Source: Propionibacterium acidifaciens DSM 21887 (GTDB lineage: Bacteria > Actinomycetota > Actinomycetes > Propionibacteriales > Propionibacteriaceae). Taken from it: 51,330 nucleotides of DNA. Positions 24,992 through 32,755 of this stretch are shown in pieces. The notes under the pieces are model-generated. The model ran no database searches. It was not told the DNA's origin and was given only the letters and a program-made list of their open reading frames with translations. Each line of letters opens with the position of its first letter. Within the stretch, counting starts at the first letter, position 1. The stretch lies in the NCBI RefSeq assembly GCF_000426605.1, contig NZ_AUFR01000021.1, positions 1-51,330 on the forward strand, read 5' to 3'. The translations under genes and the position numbers were made by a program.

Positions 24992-26113
24992 TCAGCGCAG
25001 CACCGTGGCCGGCCTGGCCAGGGCCTGGTCGACGAGGGCGTCGACGAGGGCGGGGTACTCGATGCCGGTGGCCTGCCACATGCTCGGGTACATCGAGTGC
25101 GCGGTGAAGCCGGGCATCGTGTTGATCTCGTTGACCACCACGCCCCCGTCGGGCAGGACGAAGACGTCGACGCGGGCCAGGCCCTCGCAGTCGAGCGCCT
25201 CGAAGCAGGCGACGGCCGTGGCGCGCACGCGCTCGGCGACGTCGGCGGGCAGCTCGGCGGGCACCCGCAGCTCGACCTGCTCCTCGGGCAGGTACTTCGC
25301 GTCGTAGTCGTAGAAGCCGCCGTTGGCGTGCATGACGATCTCGCCGGGCCGCGAGGCCCGGGGGGCGCCTCCGGCGACGCCGAGCACGCCGCACTCGACC
25401 TCCCGGGCGCCGACGACGCCCTGCTCGACGACGACCTTCGGATCGGCGGCGCGGGCCGTCCCGACGGCCTCGGCGAGCCGGGCGGGGTCGGTGACGCGGC
25501 TGATGCCCACCGAGGAGCCGCCGCGGGCGGGCTTGACGTAGACGGGGTAGCGCAGCTCGGCGTTCACGCGGGCGAGGCAGCCCCGGCGGTCGTCGCGCCA
25601 CCGGCCGGGCGTGATCGTCAGCCACGGCACGAGCGGGATGCCGGCCTGCTCGAAGCAGGTGCGCATGAAGGCCTTGTCCATGCCGTTGGCGCTGCTCGTG
25701 ACGCCGCAACCGACGTAGCGCAGGCCGAGGATCTCGAAGTGGCCCTGGATGCAGCCGTCCTCGCAGTAGGCGCCGTGCATGACGGGGAAGGCGACGTCGA
25801 CGTGGACCGGGTCGACGAGGCGGTCGCCCTCGAGGGTGGCCAGGCGCACGCCGCCGGGCTCGCGCACCATGACGGCGCGGGGGCGGTCCTCTCCGATCGC
25901 CGGGAGCCTGCCGTCCTCGACGCGGAGGGCCCCGATCTCCTCGACCGTGTACCGGTGCCAGACGCCCCGCTTGTCGATGCCGATGCCGTGCACCTCGTAG
26001 CGGGACGGGTCGAGTGCGCCGAGCACGCCGGCCGCGGTGAGGCACGAGACCTCGTGCTCGCTGGACTGGCCGCCGAAGACGACGGCGATCGTGACGCGCT
26101 CATCAGCACCCAT
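24992..26113 (-). CDS. ddl: D-alanine-D-alanine ligase
   Basis: Ddl joins two D-alanines for the peptidoglycan stem peptide. The 373-residue ATP-grasp protein has VVFGGQSSEHEVS at the N-terminus, the YVKPARGGSSVGISR ATP-binding loop, the omega-loop FYDYDAKY and the metal-binding end VNEINTMPGFT. The Tyr in the YDYDAKY loop is the residue typical of D-Ala-D-Ala rather than D-Ala-D-lactate ligases. The segment CEDGCIQGHFEILGL has Cys at positions where most members have Gly or Thr. The ATG at 26113 has a ribosome site (AAGGGA). It follows plsC by 75 bp, while gpsA, which commonly lies between them in actinobacteria, is absent. Confidence 0.95.
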   Translation of the reverse strand: MGADERVTIAVVFGGQSSEHEVSCLTAAGVLGALDPSRYEVHGIGIDKRGVWHRYTVEEIGALRVEDGRLPAIGEDRPRAVMVREPGGVRLATLEGDRLVDPVHVDVAFPVMHGAYCEDGCIQGHFEILGLRYVGCGVTSSANGMDKAFMRTCFEQAGIPLVPWLTITPGRWRDDRRGCLARVNAELRYPVYVKPARGGSSVGISRVTDPARLAEAVGTARAADPKVVVEQGVVGAREVECGVLGVAGGAPRASRPGEIVMHANGGFYDYDAKYLPEEQVELRVPAELPADVAERVRATAVACFEALDCEGLARVDVFVLPDGGVVVNEINTMPGFTAHSMYPSMWQATGIEYPALVDALVDQALARPATVLR

Positions 26114-26188
26114 CGTGATTCCCTTCTGGAGGACCGCCCCCAGCGTAGCGGTGGGCCGGACGCCCGGCGCCCGGGCCTCGGCGGGCGC

Positions 26189-26983
26189 TCAGCGGACCGC
26201 CTCCTCGGCGGGCACGCGCCGCCGACGGCCGGGGTGCCAGCGCCCGGCCGGGGCCCGCTCGCCCCTGGCGAGCCCGGTCTGGGCGGTGATGGCGTCCATG
26301 ATGCGCACGGTGGCCTCGCGGACCGCGGCGCGGTCGTGGTCGCCGCGGCCCGCCAGGTCCGACAGCTCGACGGCCGGCCCGGCCCGCACGACGACGTCGG
26401 TGCGGCCGAACAGGTGCGGGCGGGCGGGGCGGCGGCGCGACGGGACGACGAGGTTCGCGCCCCACTGCCCGATCGGGACGACGGGCGCGCCGGTGGTCAG
26501 CGCCAGCCTCGCCGCCCCCGTGTGGCCGGCCATCGGCCACTCGTCGGGGTCGTGGGTGAAGGTGCCCTCCGGGTAGACGATGACGGCCCGTCCGGCGTCG
26601 AGCATCCCCCGGGCCGCGGCGAGCGAGTCGGCGGCCCGCACGGATCCGCGCTCGACGGGGATCTGCTCGATGCCGCGCAGCAGCGGGCCGACGACGGGCA
26701 GGTCGAAGAGGTTCGCCCTCGCGAGGAAGTGCGGCCAGCGCCCTGCCTGAACGGTGAAGCGCCCCACGACGACGGGGTCGAGGTTGCACAGGTGGTTGGG
26801 CGCGAGGATGACCGGGCCGGTGTCCGGGATGTTCTCCCGGCCGATGCAGTGGAGCCGGCACACCGGCGCGAGGAGGGCGTCGGCCAGCGGCGGCAGCGAC
26901 GCGAAGAGTCGCGTCGTGGGCTCGTCGTTGACGCGCCCCAGCCTGCCCCGGTAGGGGCGGCGGGCCTGCCCCAGCGGGTCCAC
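26189..26983 (-). CDS. plsC: 1-acyl-sn-glycerol-3-phosphate acyltransferase (PlsC family)
   Basis: This enzyme acylates lysophosphatidic acid in phospholipid synthesis at the membrane. The 264-residue protein has the LPLAT motifs: NHLCNLD (N-H-x4-D, motif I), the GIEQIPVERG segment (motif II), VYPEGTFT (motif III) and PVVPIGQWG (motif IV). It has no strong N-terminal transmembrane helix and ends in a basic Arg-rich tail. I use the GTG at 26983, 11 bp after the leuD stop. A longer reading would run into leuD. Confidence 0.9.
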   Translation of the reverse strand: MDPLGQARRPYRGRLGRVNDEPTTRLFASLPPLADALLAPVCRLHCIGRENIPDTGPVILAPNHLCNLDPVVVGRFTVQAGRWPHFLARANLFDLPVVGPLLRGIEQIPVERGSVRAADSLAAARGMLDAGRAVIVYPEGTFTHDPDEWPMAGHTGAARLALTTGAPVVPIGQWGANLVVPSRRRPARPHLFGRTDVVVRAGPAVELSDLAGRGDHDRAAVREATVRIMDAITAQTGLARGERAPAGRWHPGRRRRVPAEEAVR

Positions 26984-26994
26984 GGTCCCGCGCC

Positions 26995-27609
26995 TCAGGC
27001 GGCCGGGGCCCCGGCGCCGCGCTCGGGGGTCGTCGGCATGAAGGCGGGACGGCGGGCCTCGTAGGCGGCGATGTCGTCGGCGTGCTGGAGGGTGACGGCG
27101 ATGTCGTCGAGGCCCTCGAGCAGGCGGTGGCGGGTGTGGTCGTCGAGCTCGAAGGAGTGGGTCCGGCCGCCGGCCTCGATCGTGCGCGTGAGCAGGTCGA
27201 CGGTGATCGACCGGCCCGGCTCGGCCTCGCAGAAGGCCCACAGCTCCTCGACGACCCCCTGCGGCACGGTGGCCAGCAGCAGGCCGGCCTTGCCGGAGTT
27301 GCCGCGGAAGATGTCGCCGAAGCGCGAGCCGATGACGACCCGGAAGCCGTAGTTCTGCAGGGCCCACACGGCGTGCTCGCGAGAGCTTCCGGTGCCGAAG
27401 TCGGGGCCGACGACGAGGATGGAGCCGGCGCGCCAAGCGGGCCGGTTGAGCACGAAGTCGGGATCGTCGCGCCAGGCGCTGAACAGGCCGTCCTCGAATC
27501 CGGTGCGCTCGATGCGCTTGAGGTAGGCGGCCGGGATGATCTGGTCGGTGTCCACGTTGGAGCGCCGCAGCGGGACCGGGACGCCGGTGTGCCTCGAGAA
27601 CTTCTCCAT
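26995..27609 (-). CDS. leuD: 3-isopropylmalate dehydratase small subunit
   Basis: LeuD is the swivel subunit of isopropylmalate isomerase in leucine synthesis. It probably also handles citramalate from CimA. The 204-residue protein has [18 protein letters not shown] near the N-terminus and [17 protein letters not shown], which places the substrate-binding serines. The ATG follows a strong Shine-Dalgarno (AAGGAG) and lies 13 bp after leuC. It is co-transcribed with leuC. Confidence 0.97.
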   Translation of the reverse strand: MEKFSRHTGVPVPLRRSNVDTDQIIPAAYLKRIERTGFEDGLFSAWRDDPDFVLNRPAWRAGSILVVGPDFGTGSSREHAVWALQNYGFRVVIGSRFGDIFRGNSGKAGLLLATVPQGVVEELWAFCEAEPGRSITVDLLTRTIEAGGRTHSFELDDHTRHRLLEGLDDIAVTLQHADDIAAYEARRPAFMPTTPERGAGAPAA

Positions 27610-27622
27610 GCCAGCTGCTCCT

Positions 27623-29023
27623 TCAGTCCAGGTCGGCCGGTGCCGACAGGTGGCCGGTGACGGCGGTCGCGGCGGCGGAGGCCGGGCTCACCAGGTGGGT
27701 GCGTCCGCCCTTGCCCTGGCGCCCCTCGAAGTTGCGGTTCGAGGTGGACGCGCTGCGCTCGCCGGGGTTCAGCCGGTCGGGGTTCATGCCCAGGCACATC
27801 GAGCAGCCGGCGTGGCGCCACTCGGCGCCGGCCTCGGTGAAGACGCGGTCGAGGCCCTCGGCCACGGCCTGCCGGCGCACGGCGTCCGAGCCGGGGACGA
27901 CGAGCATGCGCACGGAGTCGGCGATCCGGCGCCCCCGCATGACCTCGGCGGCGGCGCGCAGGTCCTCGATGCGGCCGTTCGTGCACGAGCCGAGGAAGAC
28001 GGTGTCGATCGCGATGTCGCGCATCGGGGTGCCGGCCCGCAGGTCCATGTACTCCAGCGCGCGCTCGGCGGCGGCGCGCGCCGCCGCATCGGCGAAGTCC
28101 TCGGGGAAGGGCACCCGGGCGTCCAGCGGGACGCCCTGGCCGGGGTTGGTGCCCCATGTGGCGAAGGGGGCGAGCCGGGAGGCGTCGAGGTGGACCTCCT
28201 CGTCGTAGCGGGCGTCGGGGTCCGAGCGCAGCGAGAGCCAGTGGGCAACGGCCTCGTCCCGGTCGGCCCCGGCGGGGGCGTGCGGGCGGCCCTCGACGTA
28301 CTCGACGGTGGTCTCGTCGGGCGCGACGAGACCGGCCTTGGCGCCCCACTCGATCGACATGTTGCAGATCGTCATGCGGCCCTCCATCGACATCCGCTCG
28401 ATGGCCCCGCCGCGGTACTCGACGACGTGGCCCTGGCCGCCGCCGGTGCCCTCCTGGGCGATGAGGGCGAGGATGAGGTCCTTGGGCGTGACGTCGGGGC
28501 CGGGCTCGCCGTCGATGAACACGCCCATGGTGCGGGGGCGGGCCTGGGGCAGGGTCTGCGTGGCGAGCACGTGCTCGACCTCGCTCGTGCCGATGCCGAA
28601 GGCGAGGGCGCCGAAGGCGCCGTGGGTGGCGGTGTGCGAGTCGCCGCAGACGATCGTCATGCCCGGCTGGGTCAGGCCCAGCTGCGGGCCCATGACGTGG
28701 ACGATGCCCTGCTCGGCGTCGCCGAGGGGGTGCAGGGGCACGCCGAACTCGGCGCAGTTCTCGCGCAGGGTCCGCACCTGGAGGGCGGAGACGGGGTCGG
28801 CGATCGGCCGGTCGACGTCGGTCGTGGGGACGTTGTGGTCCTCGGTCCCGACGGTCAGCTCCGGACGGCGCACGGCGCGCCCGGCGAGGCGGAGGCCCTC
28901 GAACGCCTGGGGGCTCGTGACCTCGTGGATGAGGTGCAGGTCGATGTAGAGCAGGTCGGGCTCCCCGTCGCCCGAACGGACCACGTGGTCATCCCAGATC
29001 TTCTCAACCAGAGTTCTCGCCAT
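27623..29023 (-). CDS. leuC: 3-isopropylmalate dehydratase large subunit
   Basis: LeuC is the [4Fe-4S] subunit of isopropylmalate isomerase. The 466-residue protein has the three cluster cysteines C347 (GSCTNGR), C407 and C410 (GCSMCLGMN), and the aconitase signatures [13 protein letters not shown] and [11 protein letters not shown]. It is divergent from the IclR-family gene with only 53 bp between the start codons. TAGGAT ends 7 nt before its ATG. The candidate operator covers its -35 region. Confidence 0.98.
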   Translation of the reverse strand: MARTLVEKIWDDHVVRSGDGEPDLLYIDLHLIHEVTSPQAFEGLRLAGRAVRRPELTVGTEDHNVPTTDVDRPIADPVSALQVRTLRENCAEFGVPLHPLGDAEQGIVHVMGPQLGLTQPGMTIVCGDSHTATHGAFGALAFGIGTSEVEHVLATQTLPQARPRTMGVFIDGEPGPDVTPKDLILALIAQEGTGGGQGHVVEYRGGAIERMSMEGRMTICNMSIEWGAKAGLVAPDETTVEYVEGRPHAPAGADRDEAVAHWLSLRSDPDARYDEEVHLDASRLAPFATWGTNPGQGVPLDARVPFPEDFADAAARAAAERALEYMDLRAGTPMRDIAIDTVFLGSCTNGRIEDLRAAAEVMRGRRIADSVRMLVVPGSDAVRRQAVAEGLDRVFTEAGAEWRHAGCSMCLGMNPDRLNPGERSASTSNRNFEGRQGKGGRTHLVSPASAAATAVTGHLSAPADLD

Positions 29024-29030
29024 GAGTTCG

Positions 29031-29059
29031 ATCCTAGCCCTTGTTATATCAAAATGCGA
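29031..29059 (-). promoter_or_regulatory. leuC promoter
   Basis: On the minus strand a -35-like TCGCAT (29054-29059) is followed after 17 bp by the -10 TAGGAT (29031-29036), which ends 7 nt before the leuC ATG. The -35 overlaps the GAGA-N6-TCTC inverted repeat. Confidence 0.6.
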
Positions 29060-29070
29060 GATGCTAGTCT
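29041..29070 (+). promoter_or_regulatory. iclR promoter
   Basis: A -35 TTGTTA (29041-29046) is followed after 18 bp by the -10 TAGTCT (29065-29070), which ends 6 nt before the ATG at 29077. This is one of the few promoters in the window with a recognisable -35. The transcript would be leaderless. Confidence 0.6.
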
Positions 29071-29071
29071 C
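29058..29071. promoter_or_regulatory. Candidate IclR/NdgR operator
   Basis: The inverted repeat GAGA-TGCTAG-TCTC lies in the 53-bp gap between leuC and iclR. It overlaps the leuC -35 and the iclR -10. NdgR-type IclR regulators in actinobacteria bind the leuCD promoter, so this is the obvious operator candidate. Confidence 0.5.
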
Positions 29072-29076
29072 ACTTC

Positions 29077-29802
29077 ATGGACAAATCGAGTGGGGTCGGC
29101 GTCCTCGACAAGGCGGCTCTCGTCCTCACGGCCCTCGAGCAGGGGCCGATGACGCTGGCCGAACTGGTGCAGTCGACGGGTCTGGCCCGTCCGACCGCCC
29201 ACCGGCTGGCCGTCGCCCTCGAACACCACCGCCTCGTCGGGCGCGATCTGCAGGGCCGCTTCGTCCTGGGACCGCGCCTCGTCGAGCTCGCCGCCGCGGC
29301 CGGCGAGGACCGCCTGCTGGCGACCGCCGGCCCCATCCTCGCCCGGCTGCGCGACATCACCGGCGAGTCGGCACAACTCTACCGCCGTCAGGGCGATGTG
29401 CGCATCTGCGCCGCCGCGGCCGAGCGCCCCAGCGGCCTGCGCGACACGATCCCCGTCGGGGCCCAGCTCACGATGAACGCCGGCTCCGCGGCGCAGGTGC
29501 TGCTGGCCTGGGACGAGCCCGAGCGGATCAGCGCGGGGCTGGCCAGCGCCAGCTTCTCGGCGGTCGCGCTCAACACGGTGCGCCGCCGCGGCTGGGCCCA
29601 GTCGGTCGGCGAGCGCGAGGCCGGCGTCGCCTCCGTCTCGGCCCCGGTCCGCTCCCCCGCCGGCAGGGTCATCGCCGCCGTCTCGGTCTCCGGGCCCATC
29701 GAGCGCCTCACCCGCCAGCCCGGCAGGCTGCACGCGCCGGCCGTCATCGCCGCCGGGGAGCGCCTCTCCGAGGTGCTGCGCCGCACCCGCGGGGACGAGT
29801 GA
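29077..29802 (+). CDS. ndgR: IclR-family transcriptional regulator, NdgR/LtbR-like
   Basis: The 241-residue protein has an N-terminal winged helix (about 10-70, with MTLAELVQSTGLARPTAHRLA) and a C-terminal IclR effector-binding domain (GAQLTMNAGSAAQVLLAW, then ASVSAPVRSPAGRVIAAVSVSGP). In Streptomyces and Corynebacterium the regulator divergent from leuCD is NdgR/LtbR, which controls leucine and other amino-acid genes. The position here is identical. The short divergent gap with an inverted repeat over both promoters points to joint control of itself and leuCD. Terminator-like hairpins follow. Confidence 0.93.
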   Translation: MDKSSGVGVLDKAALVLTALEQGPMTLAELVQSTGLARPTAHRLAVALEHHRLVGRDLQGRFVLGPRLVELAAAAGEDRLLATAGPILARLRDITGESAQLYRRQGDVRICAAAAERPSGLRDTIPVGAQLTMNAGSAAQVLLAWDEPERISAGLASASFSAVALNTVRRRGWAQSVGEREAGVASVSAPVRSPAGRVIAAVSVSGPIERLTRQPGRLHAPAVIAAGERLSEVLRRTRGDE

Positions 29803-29824
29803 GCCGGGGGGCCCCGGCCCCGAC

Positions 29825-29905
29825 CGTCCCCCGTCCCGGGAGGCGCCGCCCCGGGGGACGCTCCGGCGCAGCGGCCGGCGCCCCGCGGCCCGGGGCGCCG
29901 GAGCG
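29825..29905 (+). terminator. Terminator-like hairpins after iclR
   Basis: Two overlapping inverted repeats lie in the 109-bp convergent gap: CGTCCCCCG with CGGGGGACG (29825-29833/29852-29860), and CGCTCCGGCGC with GCGCCGGAGCG (29859-29869/29895-29905). They may act for both iclR and the opposing DUF2284 gene. Confidence 0.45.
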
Positions 29906-29911
29906 CGCCCG

Positions 29912-30481
29912 TCACAGGACCGGCTCGTCGCTGAGCAGGCCCGCGACGAGGTGGTAGGCCTCGGGCAGGCTGGTGCCGTCGCTCCAGCCCATCTCGATGC
30001 CGAAGAGCTCGCGCACGAGGCCCACGACGTCCCCGCCGATCGATTCGACCGAGTGGATGAGCTGGCCGGGGTGCAGGCACGGGCGGCCGTCCAGGCGGGT
30101 GCAGCGCGCGCACAGCTCGCAGGAGCCGGCGAGCAGCGGCACCGAGCCCTCGTGCCGGGCGCGCAGGACGACGACGCGGTGCCTCAGGCGCCGCTTCTCG
30201 GCGGTGAACAGCTCCATGACCTGCGGGCGCAGCTCGTCGGGGTCGAGGCCGCTGCGGGGCTGGTCGGCCGTGAAGGCGAGGGTGCGGACGATGACGTGGA
30301 ACCAGCGCCGGCTCCGCCACACGTCCATCGGATCGAAGTCGAACTCGGGGCAGGCCCAGGTGCGCCCGTGGGCGGGGCACTCGCGGCAGCAATCGAGGAA
30401 GCGCGGGACGTCGACGAAGCGCTCGACGAACTCGGGCGTGCCGATCGTGCGCCGTGCGTCCCGAACCGTGTGGGCCAGCAT
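29912..30481 (-). CDS. DUF2284 predicted metal-binding protein
   Basis: The 189-residue soluble protein belongs to DUF2284. It has the family's cysteine-rich motifs, CRECPAHGRTWACPEF near the N-terminus and CELCARCTRLDGRPCLHP in the second half, which suggest an Fe-S or zinc site. The C-terminal SVESIGGDVVGLVRELFGIEMGW is also typical. The biochemical role is unknown. It has its own leaderless-type -10 box and no operon partner: tRNA-Glu lies upstream and iclR converges from the other side. Confidence 0.82.
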   Translation of the reverse strand: MLAHTVRDARRTIGTPEFVERFVDVPRFLDCCRECPAHGRTWACPEFDFDPMDVWRSRRWFHVIVRTLAFTADQPRSGLDPDELRPQVMELFTAEKRRLRHRVVVLRARHEGSVPLLAGSCELCARCTRLDGRPCLHPGQLIHSVESIGGDVVGLVRELFGIEMGWSDGTSLPEAYHLVAGLLSDEPVL

Positions 30482-30487
30482 GGGGCC

Positions 30488-30493
30488 AGGCTA
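30488..30493 (-). promoter_or_regulatory. -10 box of the DUF2284 gene, leaderless start
   Basis: On the minus strand TAGCCT ends 6 nt before the ATG at 30481. There is no ribosome binding site. Confidence 0.5.
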
Positions 30494-30528
30494 GTGGGCG
30501 CCGCCCCGGGCGGGGCCGGAGAGGGAAG

Positions 30529-30551
30529 AACCCGGCCGCTCGGGCCGGGTT
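30529..30551 (-). terminator. Terminator after tRNA-Glu
   Basis: AACCCGGCC with GGCCGGGTT around a 5-nt loop forms a 9-bp stem. It begins 7 nt after the encoded CCA of tRNA-Glu and is followed on the minus strand by CTTCCCTCTCC. Confidence 0.7.
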
Positions 30552-30558
30552 CCCCACC

Positions 30559-30634
30559 TGGTAGCCCCGATCGGATTCGAACCGACGTTTCAGCCTTGAG
30601 AGGGCCGCGTGCTAGGCCGCTGCACAACGGGGCC
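30559..30634 (-). tRNA. tRNA-Glu (anticodon CTC)
   Basis: On the minus strand the sequence folds as a cloverleaf. The acceptor stem GGCCCCG pairs with CGGGGCT (first pair G-U). The T arm contains GGTTCGAATCC and the anticodon loop CTCTCAA has CTC at 30598-30600. The 3' CCA is encoded (30559-30561). The first acceptor pair is G-U, where a G-C pair is more usual. Confidence 0.95.
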
Positions 30635-30688
30635 AAGTCGATCTTCTGTTGTGCCGCAGGGCGCCGGAGCGGCCGGCCGGAGCCGCTC

Positions 30689-30763
30689 TGGCTGGGGTAC
30701 CAGGACTCGAACCTGGACTGACGGAACCAGAATCCGTTGGGCTGCCAATTACCCCATACCCCA
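30689..30763 (-). tRNA. tRNA-Gln (anticodon CTG)
   Basis: The minus strand gives a full cloverleaf. The acceptor stem TGGGGTA pairs with TACCCCA with discriminator G. The D arm contains TAATTGGCAG, the anticodon loop TTCTGGT has CTG at 30728-30730, and the T arm contains GGTTCGAGTCC. The 3' CCA is encoded. It lies 54 bp upstream of tRNA-Glu and is probably co-transcribed with it. Confidence 0.95.
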
Positions 30764-30829
30764 CAGGCCTGGACGGGCGGACCCGCGCCGGCAACAGATT
30801 GGAACTCTAGTGTATGGGGCCCCCGAGAA

Positions 30830-31873
30830 TCAAACCGGGCCCGGCCCGGTCGTCCGGCGCCGCCCCAGCAGGCGCGCCGCGAGCACCGCCAGGGCGCCGC
30901 ACAGGGCGTAGGCGACGAGGTTGGGGGCGGTCGTCGACCAGGTGCTCTCGTCGATGAGGCGGGTCTGGCTCACCGTGCCGGCGGCGACGGCGTAACAGAA
31001 GCTGCTCACGTTGTTGGCCGCATGGACGGCGATCGAGGCCTCCAGCCCGCCGGTCGCCACGACGACGGCCCCGGCCACCAGGCCGAAGCCGAGCCGGTCG
31101 ATGAACAGGGCCGCGTTCTGGGTGCCGTGCATGAGGGCGAAGACGAGGGCGCTCGCGCCGACGGCGGCCCAGGTGCGGCCGGTGAGCGCACCGACGGCCT
31201 GCTGCACGTAGCCGCGGAAGAGGAACTCCTCCCCCGCGGCCTGCAGGGGCGAGGTGAGCAGCACCAGGAGCACCCAGATCCAGGCGTGCTCCGGAGGGCC
31301 GGAGCCCCCGGACCGGTCGGCGCCGCCGAGCAGGTAGACGGCGTTGAGGACGACGAAGCCGATGACCAGGCAGCACCCGAGCAGCCCCGGGCGCAGACGC
31401 CCCTCCACGGAGCAGGTCCAGCCCGGCGCCCGCCCGTTGACCCATCGGGCGACGGCCAGCACGACGAGGACGACCGAGGCGAGCGCCAGGTCGACGACGG
31501 CGACGCCCTCGACGACGCCGTAGGAGGCGACGAGGGCGTAGCCGTCGGAGAAGGAGCCGTGGCGCCCCCGGGCGAGCCACGAGACGGCGGCGCCGGCGTC
31601 CATGAGCAGCGTCGTGACGACGAGGTAGCCGAGGGCGACGAGGACGAGGCCGAGCGCGGCGCGGCTGCGGAAGGGGCCCGAGGCGTCGGTGAGGAGCCCG
31701 GTGTAGCCGACGTTCGGCAGGGGCCGCGCGGGCGGGGCCCCGACGAGGGGCCGGGGAGCGGGCCGCGCGGGCGGGCGGGGCCCGGGGGCCGGTCCGGGCC
31801 GGGGGTTCGGGCGGGGGCGGGCCCGGCCACCGGAGGGCCGGGCCCGCTTCCTCGGGCTCCTGCTGCCGCTCAC
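30830..31873 (-). CDS. CPBP-family intramembrane glutamic protease (CAAX protease-like)
   Basis: The 347-residue membrane protein has about eight hydrophobic segments and the ABI/CPBP motifs: E215-E216-x3-R220 (EEFLFRG), H249 in FALMHGTQ, and H284-x3-N288 (HAANN). Substrates of such proteins are unknown in most bacteria. The first 50 residues are a hydrophilic Arg/Pro-rich tail. The GTG start overlaps the stop of the fumarylacetoacetate hydrolase gene (GTGA), so translation is coupled, although no functional link is evident. It is the last gene of the ilvE-cimA-fah series. Confidence 0.88.
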   Translation of the reverse strand: MSGSRSPRKRARPSGGRARPRPNPRPGPAPGPRPPARPAPRPLVGAPPARPLPNVGYTGLLTDASGPFRSRAALGLVLVALGYLVVTTLLMDAGAAVSWLARGRHGSFSDGYALVASYGVVEGVAVVDLALASVVLVVLAVARWVNGRAPGWTCSVEGRLRPGLLGCCLVIGFVVLNAVYLLGGADRSGGSGPPEHAWIWVLLVLLTSPLQAAGEEFLFRGYVQQAVGALTGRTWAAVGASALVFALMHGTQNAALFIDRLGFGLVAGAVVVATGGLEASIAVHAANNVSSFCYAVAAGTVSQTRLIDESTWSTTAPNLVAYALCGALAVLAARLLGRRRTTGPGPV

Positions 31874-32712
31874 CGGGCAGCGGCCCCGTCCCCGGCGAAG
31901 CCGCCGTCGTCGGCGGCGTCGATGACCGGATTGGTGAGGGTGCCGATCGACTCGATCTCGACGCTGACCCGCTGGCCGGGCCCCATCGGCCCGACGCCGG
32001 CCGGCGTGCCGGTGAGGACGACGTCGCCGGGCAGCAGGGTCGTGAACTCGGAGATGTACGAGACGAGCCGGGCGATCGGATGGATCATGTCGGCGGTGCT
32101 GCCGTCCTGGCGCAGCTCGCCGTCGACGCGCGTGCGGATGCCGAGGCGCCCGGCGCCGTCCAGGTCGATGTGGGCGGCGATCCACGGGCCGAGCGGGCAG
32201 AAGGTGTCGAAGCCCTTGGCCCGGGTCCACTGGCTCTCGGCGCGCTGGATGTCGCGGGCGGTGACGTCGTTGGCGCAGGTGAAGCCGAGGACGACCTCGT
32301 CGACGCGCTCGACGGGCACCTTCCGGCAGATGCGCCCGATGACGACGGCGAGCTCGCCCTCGTGGTGGAGCTCGTGGGTCTCGACGGGCTTGACGATGGG
32401 CTCGTCGGGGCCGATGACGCTCGTGTTCGGCTTGAGGAAGAGCAGCGGCCGCTCGTCGACCTCGTCGCCCAGCTCGGCGGCGTGCTCGGCGTAGTTGCGG
32501 GCGACCGCGACGATCTTGCTGCGCGGGATCACCGGCGCGAGCAGGCGCACCTCGTCGAGCCGATGGCGCATCCCGGTGAAGGAGACGGGGCCGGCCAGCG
32601 GATCGCCGCTGATCGCGGCGACCGTGTCGGGGTGTTCCCCGCCGTCGGCCGCCAGTTCGACGATCCCGTAGGCCGGGTCGGCGCCGGCCGCGGCGAAACG
32701 AGCGATGCGCAT
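31870..32712 (-). CDS. Fumarylacetoacetate hydrolase-family protein
   Basis: The 280-residue FAH-fold protein has the ARNYAEHAAELG segment, the metal-binding HHEGELAVVIGR (glutamates) and FTCANDVTARDIQ, and the C-terminal LTGTPAGVGPM. Many bacterial members act on acylpyruvates or oxaloacetate rather than fumarylacetoacetate. No tyrosine catabolism genes are nearby, so the substrate cannot be assigned. TAGATT ends 6 nt before the ATG. It sits between cimA and the CPBP gene. Confidence 0.9.
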   Translation of the reverse strand: MRIARFAAAGADPAYGIVELAADGGEHPDTVAAISGDPLAGPVSFTGMRHRLDEVRLLAPVIPRSKIVAVARNYAEHAAELGDEVDERPLLFLKPNTSVIGPDEPIVKPVETHELHHEGELAVVIGRICRKVPVERVDEVVLGFTCANDVTARDIQRAESQWTRAKGFDTFCPLGPWIAAHIDLDGAGRLGIRTRVDGELRQDGSTADMIHPIARLVSYISEFTTLLPGDVVLTGTPAGVGPMGPGQRVSVEIESIGTLTNPVIDAADDGGFAGDGAAAR

Positions 32713-32718
32713 GGGCCA

Positions 32719-32724
32719 AATCTA
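32719..32724 (-). promoter_or_regulatory. -10 box of the FAH-family gene, leaderless start
   Basis: On the minus strand TAGATT ends 6 nt before the ATG at 32712. There is no ribosome binding site. Confidence 0.5.
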
Positions 32725-32755
32725 GCCCGTCGGCGGCGCCGCCCGGGGCCGCCGG

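Noticed and set aside
30826-30860. A third tRNA remnant beside tRNA-Gln
   Set aside because: The GGTTTGATTC-like stretch on the minus strand does not form a T stem. It is the 3' end of the CPBP gene with its TGA stop.
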